A DNA stretch of 64,000 nucleotides from Paraburkholderia aromaticivorans (GTDB taxonomy: Bacteria; Pseudomonadota; Gammaproteobacteria; Burkholderiales; Burkholderiaceae), in contig NZ_CP051516.1 in assembly GCF_012689525.1 (NCBI RefSeq), positions 3,286,001 to 3,350,000 on the forward strand. The letters run 5' to 3'. The position numbers and the translations under genes are program-made. A model generated the notes under the pieces. It saw nothing but the letters and a program-made list of their open reading frames with translations. It was not told where the DNA came from and made no database searches. Positions 44,991-55,795 of the stretch are shown in pieces. How positions within the stretch are numbered: the stretch's first letter is position 1; each line of letters begins with the position of its first letter.

Positions 44991-47615
44991 TCAAAGCTGG
45001 CCTTCGACCCAACCCTTGACGCCAGCCAGCGCCGCCGGCAGATTCGCCGGCTCGGTGCCACCAGCCTGAGCCATGTCCGGACGGCCACCGCCCTTGCCGC
45101 CCACTTGCTGCGCCACGAAGTTGACCAGCTCGCCTGCCTTAACCTTCTTGCTCGCGTCCGCCGTGACGCCGGCGATCAGGCTCACCTTGCCGCCTTCGAC
45201 CGACGCCAGCACGATCGCCGCGCTCTTCAGCTTGTCTTTCAGCTTGTCGACGGTTTCGCGCAACGTCTTGACGTCCGCGCCTTCGAGCGTGGCCGCCAGC
45301 ACGTGTACGCCGCCAACTTCGATCGCCTGACCGGCCAGTTCGTCGCCCTGGCTCGACGCCATCTTCGATTTCAGCGCGCTCAGTTCCTTCTCCAGCGACT
45401 TCACCTGCTCCTGCACCTGTGTGATTCGCTGCGTCAATTCCGACGGTTGCGCCTTCAACACAGCCGCGGCCGCATTGATACGCGCGTCGAGGTCCTGCAC
45501 GAAGCGCACAGCGTTGTCGCCCGTGATCGCTTCCACGCGACGGATGCCCGCCGCCACGCCGCCTTCCATGACGATCTTGAAGAAGCCGATGTCGCCGGTG
45601 CGATGCACGTGCGTACCGCCGCACAATTCACGTGAGAAGCCCAGGTCAAGCACGCGCACTTCGTCGCCGTACTTTTCGCCGAACAGCGCCATCGCGCCGC
45701 CCTTCACCGCTTCGTCGAACGGCATGACGCGCACGATGCCCGGCGCGTTCGCCAGCACTTCGGCGTTGACGATTTCCTCGACGCGGCGGATCTGCTCGTC
45801 CGTCACCGGCGCGTTGTGCGCGAAGTCGAAGCGGGTCTTGTCCGCGTCGACGAGCGAGCCCTTCTGCTGCACGTGCGAACCGAGCACTTCACGCAGCGCC
45901 TTGTGCATCAGGTGCGTGGCCGAGTGGTTGCGTTGCGTGCGAGCGCGGCGCACCGCGTCGATTTCTGCCTTGACGACGTCGCCGACCTTCAGCGTGCCCT
46001 GTTCGAGCGTGCCGTGATGACCGACCACGTCGGCTTGCACCTTCAGCGTATCGCTCACCGCGAAGCGCACGCTCGCGTTGGCCAGCACGCCCTGGTCGCC
46101 GACCTGGCCGCCCGATTCCGCATAGAACGGCGTGTGGTCCAGCACGACGACAGCCTGCTGGCCGTGGCTCACTTGCTGCACCGAGGCACCGTCCACGTAC
46201 AACGCGATCACCTTCGCGTCGTCGAAGACGATTTCTTCGTAACCGTGGAACGTGGTCTTCGCACCCGAGTATTCGAGGCCTTGCGCCATCTTGAACTTGC
46301 CCGCCGCGCGCGCCTGCTCGCGCTGACGCGCCATGGCTTCGTCGAAGGAGGCTTCGTCGACCGTTACTTCGCGCTCGCGGCACACGTCCGCCGTCAGATC
46401 CAGCGGAAAGCCGTACGTGTCGTGCAGCTTGAATGCGAGTTCGCCGTCGAGCGTCTTGCCGCCCTTGGCTTCGAGGTCGGCCAACGCGCTCTCGAGAATC
46501 GACATGCCGTGCTCGATGGTCTCGAAGAAGCGCTCTTCTTCCTGACGCAGCACGTCGGTCACGCGTTGTTCGGCTTCCTTCAGTTCCGGGTAGGCGCCGC
46601 CCATTTGCGCGACGAGGTCGGCCACCATGCGATGGAAGAACGAACCCTTCTTGCCCAGCTTGTAGCCGTGGCGGATCGCGCGGCGCACGATCCGGCGCAG
46701 CACGTAGCCGCGGCCTTCGTTGCCCGGAATCACGCCGTCGACGATCAGGAACGAGCATGCGCGAATGTGGTCGGCGATCACCTTCAGCGAGTTGTTGGTC
46801 AGATCGCTCACACCGGTTTCGCGGCCAGCGGCCTTGATCAGCGCCTGGAACAGGTCGATCTCGTAGTTGCTGTGCACATGCTGCAGCACCGCGGCGATAC
46901 GTTCCAGACCCATGCCGGTGTCGACGCACTGCTTGGGCAGCGGCGTCATGTTGCCTTGCGCGTCGCGGCTGAACTGCATGAACACGAGATTCCAGATCTC
47001 GATGTAGCGGTCGCCGTCTTCCTCGGGCGACCCCGGCGGGCCACCCCAAACGTCCGGGCCGTGGTCGTAAAAGATCTCCGAGCACGGGCCACACGGACCG
47101 ACGTCGGCCATCTGCCAGAAGTTGTCCGACGCGTAGCGCGCGCCCTTGTTGTCGCCGATGCGGATGATGCGCTCGACCGGCACGCCTACTTCCTTCGCCC
47201 AGATGTCGTGCGCTTCGTCGTCTTCGTGATAGACGGTGACCCACAGCTTGTCTTTCGGCAACTGGTACACGCCCGTCAACAACTCCCACGCGTAGTGGAT
47301 CGCGTCGCGCTTGAAGTAGTCGCCGAACGAGAAGTTGCCCAGCATTTCGAAGAACGTGTGGTGACGCGCGGTGTAGCCGACGTTTTCCAGATCGTTATGC
47401 TTGCCGCCGGCGCGCACGCTGCGCTGCGCGGTCGTGGCACGCGAATACGGGCGCGATTCCGCGCCGAGGAACACATCTTTGAACTGCACCATTCCCGAAT
47501 TGGTGAAGAGCAGCGTCGGGTCGTTGCCGGGCACAAGGCTCGACGAGCGAACGATCGTATGGCCCTTCGATTCGAAGAACTTGAGGAATTTCTCGCGGAT
47601 TTCGGCGGCTTTCAT
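44991..47615 (-). CDS. alaS: Alanine--tRNA ligase
   Basis: An 874-residue class II synthetase, close to the E. coli length of 876. Visible parts are the catalytic domain starting [19 protein letters not shown] (motif 1 region and [11 protein letters not shown]), the editing domain with [15 protein letters not shown] zinc-site histidines and [13 protein letters not shown], and the C-terminal coiled coil and C-Ala domain. The start at 47615 matches the family N-terminus; the frame extends 58 codons upstream without family similarity. Confidence 0.97.
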   Translation of the reverse strand: MKAAEIREKFLKFFESKGHTIVRSSSLVPGNDPTLLFTNSGMVQFKDVFLGAESRPYSRATTAQRSVRAGGKHNDLENVGYTARHHTFFEMLGNFSFGDYFKRDAIHYAWELLTGVYQLPKDKLWVTVYHEDDEAHDIWAKEVGVPVERIIRIGDNKGARYASDNFWQMADVGPCGPCSEIFYDHGPDVWGGPPGSPEEDGDRYIEIWNLVFMQFSRDAQGNMTPLPKQCVDTGMGLERIAAVLQHVHSNYEIDLFQALIKAAGRETGVSDLTNNSLKVIADHIRACSFLIVDGVIPGNEGRGYVLRRIVRRAIRHGYKLGKKGSFFHRMVADLVAQMGGAYPELKEAEQRVTDVLRQEEERFFETIEHGMSILESALADLEAKGGKTLDGELAFKLHDTYGFPLDLTADVCREREVTVDEASFDEAMARQREQARAAGKFKMAQGLEYSGAKTTFHGYEEIVFDDAKVIALYVDGASVQQVSHGQQAVVVLDHTPFYAESGGQVGDQGVLANASVRFAVSDTLKVQADVVGHHGTLEQGTLKVGDVVKAEIDAVRRARTQRNHSATHLMHKALREVLGSHVQQKGSLVDADKTRFDFAHNAPVTDEQIRRVEEIVNAEVLANAPGIVRVMPFDEAVKGGAMALFGEKYGDEVRVLDLGFSRELCGGTHVHRTGDIGFFKIVMEGGVAAGIRRVEAITGDNAVRFVQDLDARINAAAAVLKAQPSELTQRITQVQEQVKSLEKELSALKSKMASSQGDELAGQAIEVGGVHVLAATLEGADVKTLRETVDKLKDKLKSAAIVLASVEGGKVSLIAGVTADASKKVKAGELVNFVAQQVGGKGGGRPDMAQAGGTEPANLPAALAGVKGWVEGQL

Positions 47616-47943
47616 AGCGGGCGGGGGACGGTCCTGGCTGTTACCGGCGGCATCGTGGGATGCGCCAACTGTTTGTTTCTTAAACGACTGATTATACGGG
47701 ATCGGCGCCCGTGCGCGGCAGCGCGCCCCGCATGGTTGGCCGTTCGGCCAGGTTTGAGCGGGCGGCGTGGGACACGAGGCGTAGGACATGGCGGGACTTT
47801 GCGGGGCGCGTCATTCGTCCTATGCCGTTCGGCCGACTGCGCCTGCGCGCGGGAATCGCTTAAGATTGCCTCCATCCCGCAGCGCCTCGCGCGCCGCCTG
47901 GCTACTCGCAACTACGTGCATGGGAAAGGAGACATCAAACAAT
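47616..47943. other. Divergent promoter region of alaS and the CoA-transferase gene
   Basis: This 328-bp gap holds a minus-strand TATAAT at 47691-47696 for alaS, with no clear -35 box. Toward the CoA-transferase gene I see only an AAGGAGA about 11 bases before its ATG. No small reading frame with a credible start was found. Confidence 0.45.
47691..47696 (-). promoter_or_regulatory. -10 box of the alaS promoter
   Basis: Perfect TATAAT on the minus strand, 76 bp before the alaS start. The -35 region is GC-rich and does not match consensus. Confidence 0.45.
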
Positions 47944-49164
47944 ATGGGCGCTCTCAGTCATATCCGCGTGCTGGATCTCACACGCGTGCTCGCCGGCCCC
48001 TGGTGCGCGCAGACTCTCGCCGATTTCGGCGCCGACGTGATCAAGATCGAACGCCCCGAAGTCGGCGACGACACCCGCCACTGGGGGCCGCCGTACCTCA
48101 AGACGCCGGAAGGCGAGGACACGCGCGAAGCCGCGTACTACCTTGCGGCGAACCGCAACAAGCGCTCGGTCACCGTGGACATCGCCTCGCCCGAAGGCCA
48201 GCGGATCATCCGCGAACTGGCCGCGCAGAGCGACGTGGTGCTGGAGAACTACAAGGTCGGCCAGTTGAAGAAGTACGGTCTGGACTACGCATCGCTTAAA
48301 GAAGTGAAGCCCGACATCATTTACTGCTCGGTGACCGGCTTCGGGCAGACCGGGCCGTATGCGCAGCGTGCCGGGTACGACTTCATCGTGCAAGGCATCG
48401 GCGGCTTCATGAGTATCACTGGCGAGCGCGACGGCCAGCCGGGCGGCGGCCCGCAGAAGGCCGGCGTCGCGATCGCCGACCTCATGACCGGCATGTATTC
48501 GACCGTCGCCGTGCTCACCGCCCTCACCCACCGTGACCGGACGGGCGAAGGCCAGTACATCGACATGGCGCTGCTCGACGTGCAGGTCGCGATGCTTGCC
48601 AACATGAATTCGAACTACCTGGCGAGCGGCCAGCCTCCGGTGCGCTGGGGTAATGCGCATCCGAACATCGTGCCGTATCAGACCTTCCAGACAAGTGACG
48701 GCTGGATCATCGTCGCGGTCGGCAACGACGGTCAGTTCCGCAAGTTCGTCGAAGCGGGCGGCCGCCCGGAACTGGCGGACGACGAGCGTTTTGCCACCAA
48801 CCCGGCGCGTGTGCGGAACCGCGACATCCTCGTGCCGATTCTCGCGGAGATGGTCCGCCTGCAGGGCAAGCAGCAATGGATCGCCGCGCTCGAGGCGGCG
48901 GGTGTGCCGTGCGGGCCGATCAACGATCTCGGCGAAGTGTTCAAGAACGAGCAGGTGGTGGCGCGCGGGCTGCAGGTGGATCTGCCGCATCCGTCCGGCG
49001 GCACGGTCAAGCTGGTGCGCAATCCGATCAATATGACCGGCACGCCACCTGAAGCGCTTGCGCATCCGCCTATGCTCGGGGAGCACACGGAGAGCATTTT
49101 GCGCGACGTGCTCGGGTATGACGAAGCGAGGATCGCGGCGTTGCGGGGGAAGGCGGTGATTTGA
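47944..49164 (+). CDS. Class III CoA-transferase (CaiB/BaiF family)
   Basis: A 406-residue family III CoA-transferase. The N-terminal RVLDLTRVLAGPWCAQTLADFGADVIKIE stretch is characteristic, and the catalytic aspartate lies in ADLMTGMYS at about residue 180. Members move CoA between carboxylates such as succinate, formate, oxalate or carnitine. Neighbouring genes do not reveal the substrate. It has an AAGGAGA site with a slightly long 11-base spacing. Confidence 0.92.
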   Translation: MGALSHIRVLDLTRVLAGPWCAQTLADFGADVIKIERPEVGDDTRHWGPPYLKTPEGEDTREAAYYLAANRNKRSVTVDIASPEGQRIIRELAAQSDVVLENYKVGQLKKYGLDYASLKEVKPDIIYCSVTGFGQTGPYAQRAGYDFIVQGIGGFMSITGERDGQPGGGPQKAGVAIADLMTGMYSTVAVLTALTHRDRTGEGQYIDMALLDVQVAMLANMNSNYLASGQPPVRWGNAHPNIVPYQTFQTSDGWIIVAVGNDGQFRKFVEAGGRPELADDERFATNPARVRNRDILVPILAEMVRLQGKQQWIAALEAAGVPCGPINDLGEVFKNEQVVARGLQVDLPHPSGGTVKLVRNPINMTGTPPEALAHPPMLGEHTESILRDVLGYDEARIAALRGKAVI

Positions 49165-49427
49165 CTGTGGCGGTGGCACGGGGGTGGGGCTCAGCGCAGG
49201 CGTTACTCAGCGACGGTTTGGCGCGGCTCGACGTTGTGCGCTGGCGCGATTGCCAGATCGCGAGGTGTCGAGATGGGGCGTTCGCGGGCTGCGAGGCAAC
49301 GAGGTAGCGTGCGACGCGGCGACTTGGCCGGCTGGCCTGCGAGGTCTGCTAGCTTGGCGGCTTGCAGCTTGCAGCTTGCAGCCAAGGATCAGCTAAGCGC
49401 CCCGCCAGCACAAGCCCTCACCTCATT

Positions 49428-49991
49428 TCAACGCGCCGCGCCGAACGACTCCAACCACTTGCGCCCTTCGTCCCAATCGCCGAGCCCGCTGTCCGCGTTG
49501 ATATGGCCGCGCGGGCCGATGTCGATCCAGCGGCTGCCCCACGCGTTCGCACAGGTCTGTGAAAACGGCACACCGCCGTAGGGATCATCGCTGCTGGCCA
49601 CGACAATGGTCGGAAACGGCAACCGCTTGAGCGGCACAGGTGCGAAACCGCGCGCGTCCAGCGGAAAATGCGCCTCTGCCGGATCGGGCAGCGCGACCAG
49701 CAACGCGCCCGCCACCTTCGCAAGTTGCGCGGCGCTCGCATATTGCGCCGCCCAGAAAGCCGTCGTCAGGCAGCCGAGGCTATGCGCGGCGAAGACCACG
49801 GGCGCATCGGCGGCGTCCACGGCGGCGTCCAGCGTGCGGCACCAAGCGTCGCGCTCAGGGTGATCCCAGTCCGGCATCCGCACCCGCACGAATGCCGGAT
49901 TCAGTTCTTCCCAACGCGTCTGCCAGTGGCCGGCGCCGGAGTTCTGGTAGCCCGGCAGAACCAGCGTGGTGGATTGTTTTCGTACACTCAT
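49428..49991 (-). CDS. RBBP9/YdeN-type alpha/beta hydrolase
   Basis: A 187-residue serine hydrolase starting MSVRKQSTTLVLPGYQNSG. The nucleophile serine is in FAAHSLGC, the acid in ASSDDPYGG, and the histidine in PRGHINADSGLGDW, all in the order and spacing of the RBBP9/YdeN family. The substrate is unknown. Confidence 0.9.
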   Translation of the reverse strand: MSVRKQSTTLVLPGYQNSGAGHWQTRWEELNPAFVRVRMPDWDHPERDAWCRTLDAAVDAADAPVVFAAHSLGCLTTAFWAAQYASAAQLAKVAGALLVALPDPAEAHFPLDARGFAPVPLKRLPFPTIVVASSDDPYGGVPFSQTCANAWGSRWIDIGPRGHINADSGLGDWDEGRKWLESFGAAR

Positions 49992-50079
49992 CCGCGTTCC
50001 CGTCGTCGATTGTTAGTCGCAGTTTATTGTTTTTGGCCTACGCTTTTTGCCCGCGTCGCCGCAAGCCCGCATCGCCGCG

Positions 50080-51819
50080 TCAATGCATCACGCGCCCCAC
50101 ACCCACGCCGCGCGGATCAGCCGCCGGCACGGGTGTCGTGCCCTCGATGCGGATCATCTGCACGTCGCCGTTGAACGACTGCCCCTCGAGCGTGTAGCCC
50201 TTGGCTTGCAACTGCTCGGCCAGTTCACCCGTGATCGGACGATACGGCTCGAAATAGATCGTCTTCTGCGGCAGCAACTGGTGGTGGAAACGCATGGCGG
50301 CGAGCGCGTCGGTGGGCGACATGTTGAAGTCGTACAGGTCGGTCATCACCTGGAAAATCGACGTGAGAATGCGCGAGCCGCCGGGCGTGCCGATCACGAG
50401 CGACACCTTGTTGTCCTTCAGCAGAATGGTCGGCGTCATCGACGACAGCGGACGGCGTCCCGGCGCCACCGTGTTCACTTCGGCGCTGCTCGCGCCGGCG
50501 GGCTTGGTGACGAAGTCGTCCATGGCGTCGTTCAGCAGGAAGCCGCCGCCGTCCACCACCACGCCCGAACCGAAGTCTCCGTTCAGCGTGTAAGTGTTCG
50601 ACACGGCATTGCCCCACTTGTCGACCACCGAGAAATGCGTGGTTTGCGCCTTCTCCGGGGCCGCGTCGCCAAGGCCCGGCTTCACCGGCGCGGCGCCCGG
50701 CACTTCGTCGGGTTTGACTTCGTCGGCGCGCTGCGCGAGGTAGGCGTCGTCGATCAGTTTGCCGGTCGGCACCTTGTACGCATCCGGATCGCCCAGGTAT
50801 TGCTGGCGATCGGCGAACACGCGGTCCTCGATCTGCGCGATCAGATGGATGTACGGCGCGGAGTTCAGTTCGAGGCCGTCGAACGCCTGCTTCAGGTCGG
50901 CTTTCATCTTCAACATCTGGATCAGCCCGACGCCGCCCGAACTCGGCGGCGGCGCGGTGACGACCTGATAGCCGTTCCAGTCGGTGGTAAGCGGCTGGCG
51001 CCACACGGCCTTGTATTGAATCAGATCCTGTTTCGTGACCATACCGTGGCCGTACATCTGCTGGGCGATCAGGTCCGCAGTGCGGCCCTCGTAGAACTCG
51101 CGTCCACCATCGCTTGCAATGCGCGACAGCGTCTGCGCCAGTTCAGGCTGGCGGTACGTCACGCCCGCCTTGAGATTGGAGAAGTAGGCGTCGAAGTTGG
51201 TCTTGCCGGCGAAACTTTTCGCCGCCGCGTCGTGGCGTTGCTGCAACCACGGCTCGACCTGGAAACCATCGGTGGCATAGCGGATCGCGGGCGCGAGCAC
51301 CTGCTTCCATTTCAGTTTGCCGAAACGCTGCTGCGCCTCCCACATGCCCTCGACGGTGCCCGGCACGCCCACCGCGCGATGGCCGACGGCGCTCATGCCC
51401 GGCAGCAGATTGCCTTTGTCGTCGAGATACATGTCGCGGGTCGCCTGTTGCGGCGCGCTCTCGCGATAGTCGAGGAAGTACGGCTTGCCGTCCATGAACA
51501 CGGTCATAAATCCGCCGCCGCCGAGATTGCCCGCATCCGGCGCGGTCACGGCCAGGGTGAAGGCGACGGCGACGGCGGCATCCACCGCGTTGCCGCCGGC
51601 GGCGAAGATCTGCTGCGCCGTGTCCGCGCTGTAGCGGTCCGGCGCGGCCACCGCCGATGCGTCGAACACGGCCTTGGGCGGCGGCGTTTTCGCCAGCGCG
51701 ACCGCGGGCGCGACCATAGCGCCAGTGAAAGAGGCGAGCATGGCCGACACGGTCAGGACCCGGGCCAGAGAAAGAAAGGTGAAAGGCGCGCGAGGCGCGC
51801 CGTGCGTCGGGACAGACAT
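50080..51819 (-). CDS. ggt: Gamma-glutamyltransferase
   Basis: A 579-residue periplasmic precursor that cleaves glutathione and other gamma-glutamyl compounds. The start at 51819 (MSVPTHGAP) follows GGAG at 8 bases and opens a signal peptide ending near AVALA. Self-cleavage is expected before the first Thr of TTHFSVVDKWGNAVSNTYTLN, dividing it into large and small subunits. The GNLGGGGFM and SSMTPTI segments are also family hallmarks. Two in-frame upstream ATGs lack sites. Confidence 0.94.
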   Translation of the reverse strand: MSVPTHGAPRAPFTFLSLARVLTVSAMLASFTGAMVAPAVALAKTPPPKAVFDASAVAAPDRYSADTAQQIFAAGGNAVDAAVAVAFTLAVTAPDAGNLGGGGFMTVFMDGKPYFLDYRESAPQQATRDMYLDDKGNLLPGMSAVGHRAVGVPGTVEGMWEAQQRFGKLKWKQVLAPAIRYATDGFQVEPWLQQRHDAAAKSFAGKTNFDAYFSNLKAGVTYRQPELAQTLSRIASDGGREFYEGRTADLIAQQMYGHGMVTKQDLIQYKAVWRQPLTTDWNGYQVVTAPPPSSGGVGLIQMLKMKADLKQAFDGLELNSAPYIHLIAQIEDRVFADRQQYLGDPDAYKVPTGKLIDDAYLAQRADEVKPDEVPGAAPVKPGLGDAAPEKAQTTHFSVVDKWGNAVSNTYTLNGDFGSGVVVDGGGFLLNDAMDDFVTKPAGASSAEVNTVAPGRRPLSSMTPTILLKDNKVSLVIGTPGGSRILTSIFQVMTDLYDFNMSPTDALAAMRFHHQLLPQKTIYFEPYRPITGELAEQLQAKGYTLEGQSFNGDVQMIRIEGTTPVPAADPRGVGVGRVMH

Positions 51820-52372
51820 CCGAGAAACTCCGGCAACTAAGGGCGCCATGGTGCACGAACGACAGGAATTCGTGCAAGGCGACAAAGGGCGGTGCGGCCT
51901 GCGTGGACGGCTGCGACGAGTGCACGCGCTGCGCGCTGTGGCGCAAGCTGCACTGCCCCGGGAAAATATCGGGCGGCGGGCATGTAAGGCGAGGCGAGAC
52001 GGCCGGTGAGCCTTGCTATGCGCGGTGATTTCCCGCCTGCGGTCTCATATTGCGTGAAATGCGGCCTGGCAAGGCATGATGCGGCCTCAACGCGGGCACA
52101 TACGGCCCATTGCGGCGCCAGGACATTTCACGCGGCCATACCGCGCAGCCCTCGCGGACGAACCCGCGCCGCTCGCATCCTAAGTCGGCGGCGGGCGCGT
52201 GAACAAAACGTTTTACCTCCTGTTACAGCGCCGGCCTGACCCCTGAATTCCCACCAAAATGGCTCAAACGTTGGCTACACGCCGCACTCGCCTTCCGCGA
52301 CGGGACTCGTCAGGTAGAATTGTCGGATAAGAGGACGCATTGCGCGCCCCCGACAGACTTTCACCTTCTCGC
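51820..52372. other. Divergent promoter region of ggt and glnS
   Basis: The 553 bp hold no convincing small gene. A TAGAAT at 52315-52320 is the likely -10 box of glnS, with only a weak TTCCGC upstream. Other sequence is GC-rich with short repeats of GCGGCC and no clear terminator or palindrome. Confidence 0.45.
52315..52320 (+). promoter_or_regulatory. -10 box of the glnS promoter
   Basis: TAGAAT lies 52 bp before the glnS ATG. The -35 match (TTCCGC, spacer 16) is poor. Confidence 0.4.
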
Positions 52373-54082
52373 ATGAATACCGAACGCAACGACGCGCCAG
52401 CGGCATCCAATTTCATCCGCAACATCATTGACGACGACAACCGCACCGGCAAGTGGGGCCAGCGCGTCGAAACGCGCTTTCCGCCCGAGCCGAACGGTTA
52501 TCTGCATATCGGTCACGCCAAGAGCATCTGCCTGAACTTCGGCGTGGCGCGTAGCTACGGCGGCGTGTGCCATCTGCGCTTAGACGACACCAACCCGGAA
52601 AAGGAAAGCGTCGAATACGTCGACTCGATCATCGACGCCGTGCGCTGGCTCGGCTTCGAGTGGGAAAAAGGCGGCAAGGCCGAGCTCTACTACGCGAGCG
52701 ACTACTACGACAAGCTGTACGAATTCGCCGAACTGCTGATCGAACGCGGCAAGGCCTACGTGGACAGCCAGTCGGCCGAAGAAATGCGCGCGAACCGCGG
52801 CTCGGCCACGGAAGTGGGCACGCCGTCGCGCTTCCGCGAGCGTTCGGTGCAGGAGAATCTCGACCTGTTCCGCCGCATGAAGGCCGGCGAGTTCAAGGAA
52901 GGCGAGCACGTACTGCGCGCGAAGATCGACATGTCGTCGCCGAACTTCAATATGCGCGATCCGGTCATCTACCGGATCCGTTTCGCGCATCACTACCGTA
53001 CCGGCGACACATGGTGCGTGTACCCGATGTACGACTACACGCACTGCATCTCGGACGCGCTGGAAAACATCACGCACTCTCTGTGCACGCTGGAGTTCGA
53101 AGACCATCGTCCGTTGTACGACTGGATTCTCAATGAACTCGCCGAGGCCGGCATTTTCACGCGCCCGCTGCCGCAGCAAATCGAATTCTCGCGCCTGAAC
53201 CTGACCTACGCGATCACCAGCAAGCGAAAGCTGCTGCAACTGGTGACCGAAGGCCACGTGGAAGGCTGGGACGATCCGCGTATGCCGACCATCGTCGGCG
53301 TGCGCCGGCGCGGCTTCACGCCGGAAGCGATCCAGCTGTTCTGCGAGCGCATCGGCGTGACCAAGGTCGATTCGTGGATCGACATGAGCGTGTTCGAAGG
53401 TGCGCTGCGCGACGATCTGGACAACAAGGCGCCGCGCACGGCCGCCGTGCTCGATCCGGTCAAGCTGATCATCGACAACTTCCCCGAAGGCGTGAGCGAG
53501 CCGTGCAATGCGCCGGTCCACCCGCATCATCCGGAAATGGGCCTGCGGGAGTTTCCGATTTCGCGCGAACTGTGGATCGAACGCGACGACTACAACGAAA
53601 CGCCGCCGAAGGGCTACTTCCGCCTGTTCCCGGGCAACAAGGTGCGCCTGCGCTACGGCTACGTGATCGAATGCGTCGGCGCGGACAAGGACGAGAACGG
53701 CAACATCGTCGCGGTCCATTGCAACTACTTCCCGGACAGCAAATCGGGCACCGAAGGCGCGAACAACTACAAGGTCAAGGGCAACATCCACTGGGTCAGC
53801 ACGGCAACCGCCTGCCCGGCCGAAGTGCGCATCTACGACCGCCTGTTCAAGGAACCGCAACCGGACGCCGGCGGCCGCGATTTCCTCGAAGCGCTGAATC
53901 CAAATTCGAAGCGCGTGGTCAACGCCTACCTTGAGCCGGGCGCACGTGAAGCCCTGCCGGAACAACGCTATCAGTTCGAGCGTCACGGCTATTTCGTCGC
54001 CGACCGCGTCGATTCGAAGCCGGGTAAGCCCGTATTCAATCGCATCGTCAGTCTGCGCGACAGTTGGGGCAAGCCGGCGTAA
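52373..54082 (+). CDS. glnS: Glutamine--tRNA ligase
   Basis: A 569-residue class I synthetase. HIGH is at 45-48 in FPPEPNGYLHIGHAKS, the KMSKS-like loop is TSKRKL near residue 280, and the two C-terminal beta-barrel anticodon domains follow from about 345. Start at 52373 (MNTERNDAP). The E. coli enzyme has about 554 residues, so the gene is complete. A terminator follows at 40 bp. Confidence 0.96.
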   Translation: MNTERNDAPAASNFIRNIIDDDNRTGKWGQRVETRFPPEPNGYLHIGHAKSICLNFGVARSYGGVCHLRLDDTNPEKESVEYVDSIIDAVRWLGFEWEKGGKAELYYASDYYDKLYEFAELLIERGKAYVDSQSAEEMRANRGSATEVGTPSRFRERSVQENLDLFRRMKAGEFKEGEHVLRAKIDMSSPNFNMRDPVIYRIRFAHHYRTGDTWCVYPMYDYTHCISDALENITHSLCTLEFEDHRPLYDWILNELAEAGIFTRPLPQQIEFSRLNLTYAITSKRKLLQLVTEGHVEGWDDPRMPTIVGVRRRGFTPEAIQLFCERIGVTKVDSWIDMSVFEGALRDDLDNKAPRTAAVLDPVKLIIDNFPEGVSEPCNAPVHPHHPEMGLREFPISRELWIERDDYNETPPKGYFRLFPGNKVRLRYGYVIECVGADKDENGNIVAVHCNYFPDSKSGTEGANNYKVKGNIHWVSTATACPAEVRIYDRLFKEPQPDAGGRDFLEALNPNSKRVVNAYLEPGAREALPEQRYQFERHGYFVADRVDSKPGKPVFNRIVSLRDSWGKPA

Positions 54083-54121
54083 GCTGGAACGCACCCTTTT
54101 GCAGCGCATCTGAAGTTGGAT

Positions 54122-54160
54122 ACGGCGTGCGTCTTGATCGAAAGATGCACGCCGTTTTGT
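54122..54160 (+). terminator. Rho-independent terminator of glnS
   Basis: ACGGCGTGCGTCTT (54122-54135) pairs with AAGATGCACGCCGT (54142-54155) through a six-base loop, with one G-T wobble, followed by TTTGTT. Confidence 0.88.
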
Positions 54161-54221
54161 TGCACCATGTTCCATCGACAGTGACGGCGCGGCATCCGCA
54201 AACGCCAGTCCGGGAGGTCCG

Positions 54222-55196
54222 ATGAAAGTTGCAGGCCGCCGCAGGGCGAGTACCCGGCACACGACGGGGCACACGGCGCATGCCGCGCGTTTCGTCCATG
54301 GCGCGCGTTGCGTGCTCGTGGCGCTGACTACCTTCGGCGCGGCGTCGCTCGCCTGCTCCGCTCAAACGGACGAACTCACTGGCACGCTGAAGAAAATTCA
54401 CGACGACGGCGTGGTCGTGCTCGGCGTGCGTGAAGCGTCGATTCCTTTCTCCTACTTCGACGGCAAGGGCACGGTCGGCTACTCGCAGACCATCGCGCTG
54501 CAGATCGTCGAAGAGATCAAGAAGACGCTCGGCATGCCGCAACTGAAGGTGCACGAGATCACGGTGACCTCGTCGAACCGTACGCCGATGCTGCTGAATA
54601 ACCAGATCGATCTGGAATGCGGCTCGACCACTCACACGGTGGAACGCGAAAACGTGGCCGCGTTCTCGAACAGTTTTTTCCAGTATGCGGTGCGCATGAT
54701 CGCGCGCAAGAACGCCGGCATCACGGATTTTCAGGATCTGGCCGGCAAAGCGGTCGTGACGACCGCGGGTACCTCGGATGAACGCCTGCTGCGCCGCCTG
54801 AACACCGACAAGCTCCTGAACATGCGCATCACCAGCGCGCGCGATCATTCCGAGGCCTTTAACACGCTCAAGGACGGCCGCGCCGTGGCCTTCGTGATGG
54901 ACGAGCCGATCGTGTATGGATTCAAATCGACCGATCCGCGTCCCGACGATTTCGTGGTGACCGGCACGCCGCTGGGCTACGAAGTCTATGCATGCATGTT
55001 CCGCAAAGGCGACGAACCGTTCCGCGCGCTCGTCAACGGCGTGATCACGCGCGGCCAGACGTCCGGCGAAGCGGAGCGTCTGTACAAGCAGTGGTTCACG
55101 CAACCCATCCCGCCGCACGGCATCAATCTGAATTTTCCGCTGTCGGAGCAGAACCGCAACCTGTTCGCGCATCCGAACGACCGCGCGCTCGACTGA
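54222..55196 (+). CDS. Amino-acid ABC transporter substrate-binding protein (GltI-like, family 3)
   Basis: A 324-residue periplasmic binding protein preceded by a GGGAGG site. The N-terminal signal peptide is long and basic, ending near SLACSAQ. The mature part resembles GltI (glutamate/aspartate): GVREASIPFSYFDGKGTVGYSQ, SNRTPMLLNNQIDLECGSTTHT and the late YKQWFTQPIP. No permease or ATPase gene is adjacent, so it is an orphan binding protein here. Confidence 0.88.
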   Translation: MKVAGRRRASTRHTTGHTAHAARFVHGARCVLVALTTFGAASLACSAQTDELTGTLKKIHDDGVVVLGVREASIPFSYFDGKGTVGYSQTIALQIVEEIKKTLGMPQLKVHEITVTSSNRTPMLLNNQIDLECGSTTHTVERENVAAFSNSFFQYAVRMIARKNAGITDFQDLAGKAVVTTAGTSDERLLRRLNTDKLLNMRITSARDHSEAFNTLKDGRAVAFVMDEPIVYGFKSTDPRPDDFVVTGTPLGYEVYACMFRKGDEPFRALVNGVITRGQTSGEAERLYKQWFTQPIPPHGINLNFPLSEQNRNLFAHPNDRALD

Positions 55197-55239
55197 ACCG
55201 TGAGGCAAGCGGTTCACGCAGCCGCCGGCCGCCTCGCCG

Positions 55240-55689
55240 CTACAGCGACCGATGCAGTTCCACGAGCGACAGCGTGGTCTGAAAGAGCCGCGTGAGACTG
55301 CGGCTCGCATACTTGTCCACTTCGTCGGGCGCGGCCCAGCGGTAGGCATCCATTTCGGGAATCAGCGTGCCGTCGGAGCGGCGTGGAAAGAGCGACGTGC
55401 AGGTGCACACGCTCAGATCGAGTTCATCGACGGTGGCACGCGCGCCGAACAGATGCAGATCCTTGTCGCGCCGATAGACGAACAGGCCGAGGTCTTTCAG
55501 ACGCTCGGGTTCGATGGCGATACCGGTCTCCTCGACCATCTCGCGCAGCGCCGTGACATGCGGCGCCTCGCCTTCTTCGCCGTGTCCTTTTGGAATGTCC
55601 CAGTGCGACGTTTCGGTGGCATGTGCGAGCAGCACGCGGCCGTCCGGGTCAAGCAAGACGATGCCGCACGAGATAACCCGTGTGCTCAT
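55240..55689 (-). CDS. Nudix hydrolase
   Basis: A 149-residue Nudix protein with a perfect box, GHGEEGEAPHVTALREMVEE followed by TGI. N-terminal SCGIVLLDPDGRVLLAHATE and SHWDIPKGHGEEGE resemble diadenosine-polyphosphate or bis(5'-nucleosyl) hydrolases. It lacks the zinc ribbon of the other Nudix protein in the window. Confidence 0.88.
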   Translation of the reverse strand: MSTRVISCGIVLLDPDGRVLLAHATETSHWDIPKGHGEEGEAPHVTALREMVEETGIAIEPERLKDLGLFVYRRDKDLHLFGARATVDELDLSVCTCTSLFPRRSDGTLIPEMDAYRWAAPDEVDKYASRSLTRLFQTTLSLVELHRSL

Positions 55690-55795
55690 CGCCGCACCGC
55701 GTCAAGCCAATGCAAAGATCCATCGACACGCACGCGCGCGGCTTCGAGCCGCGTCGGTTGCCAACCGGCGCGTGCCGTCATCAAGGCCTGCATGC

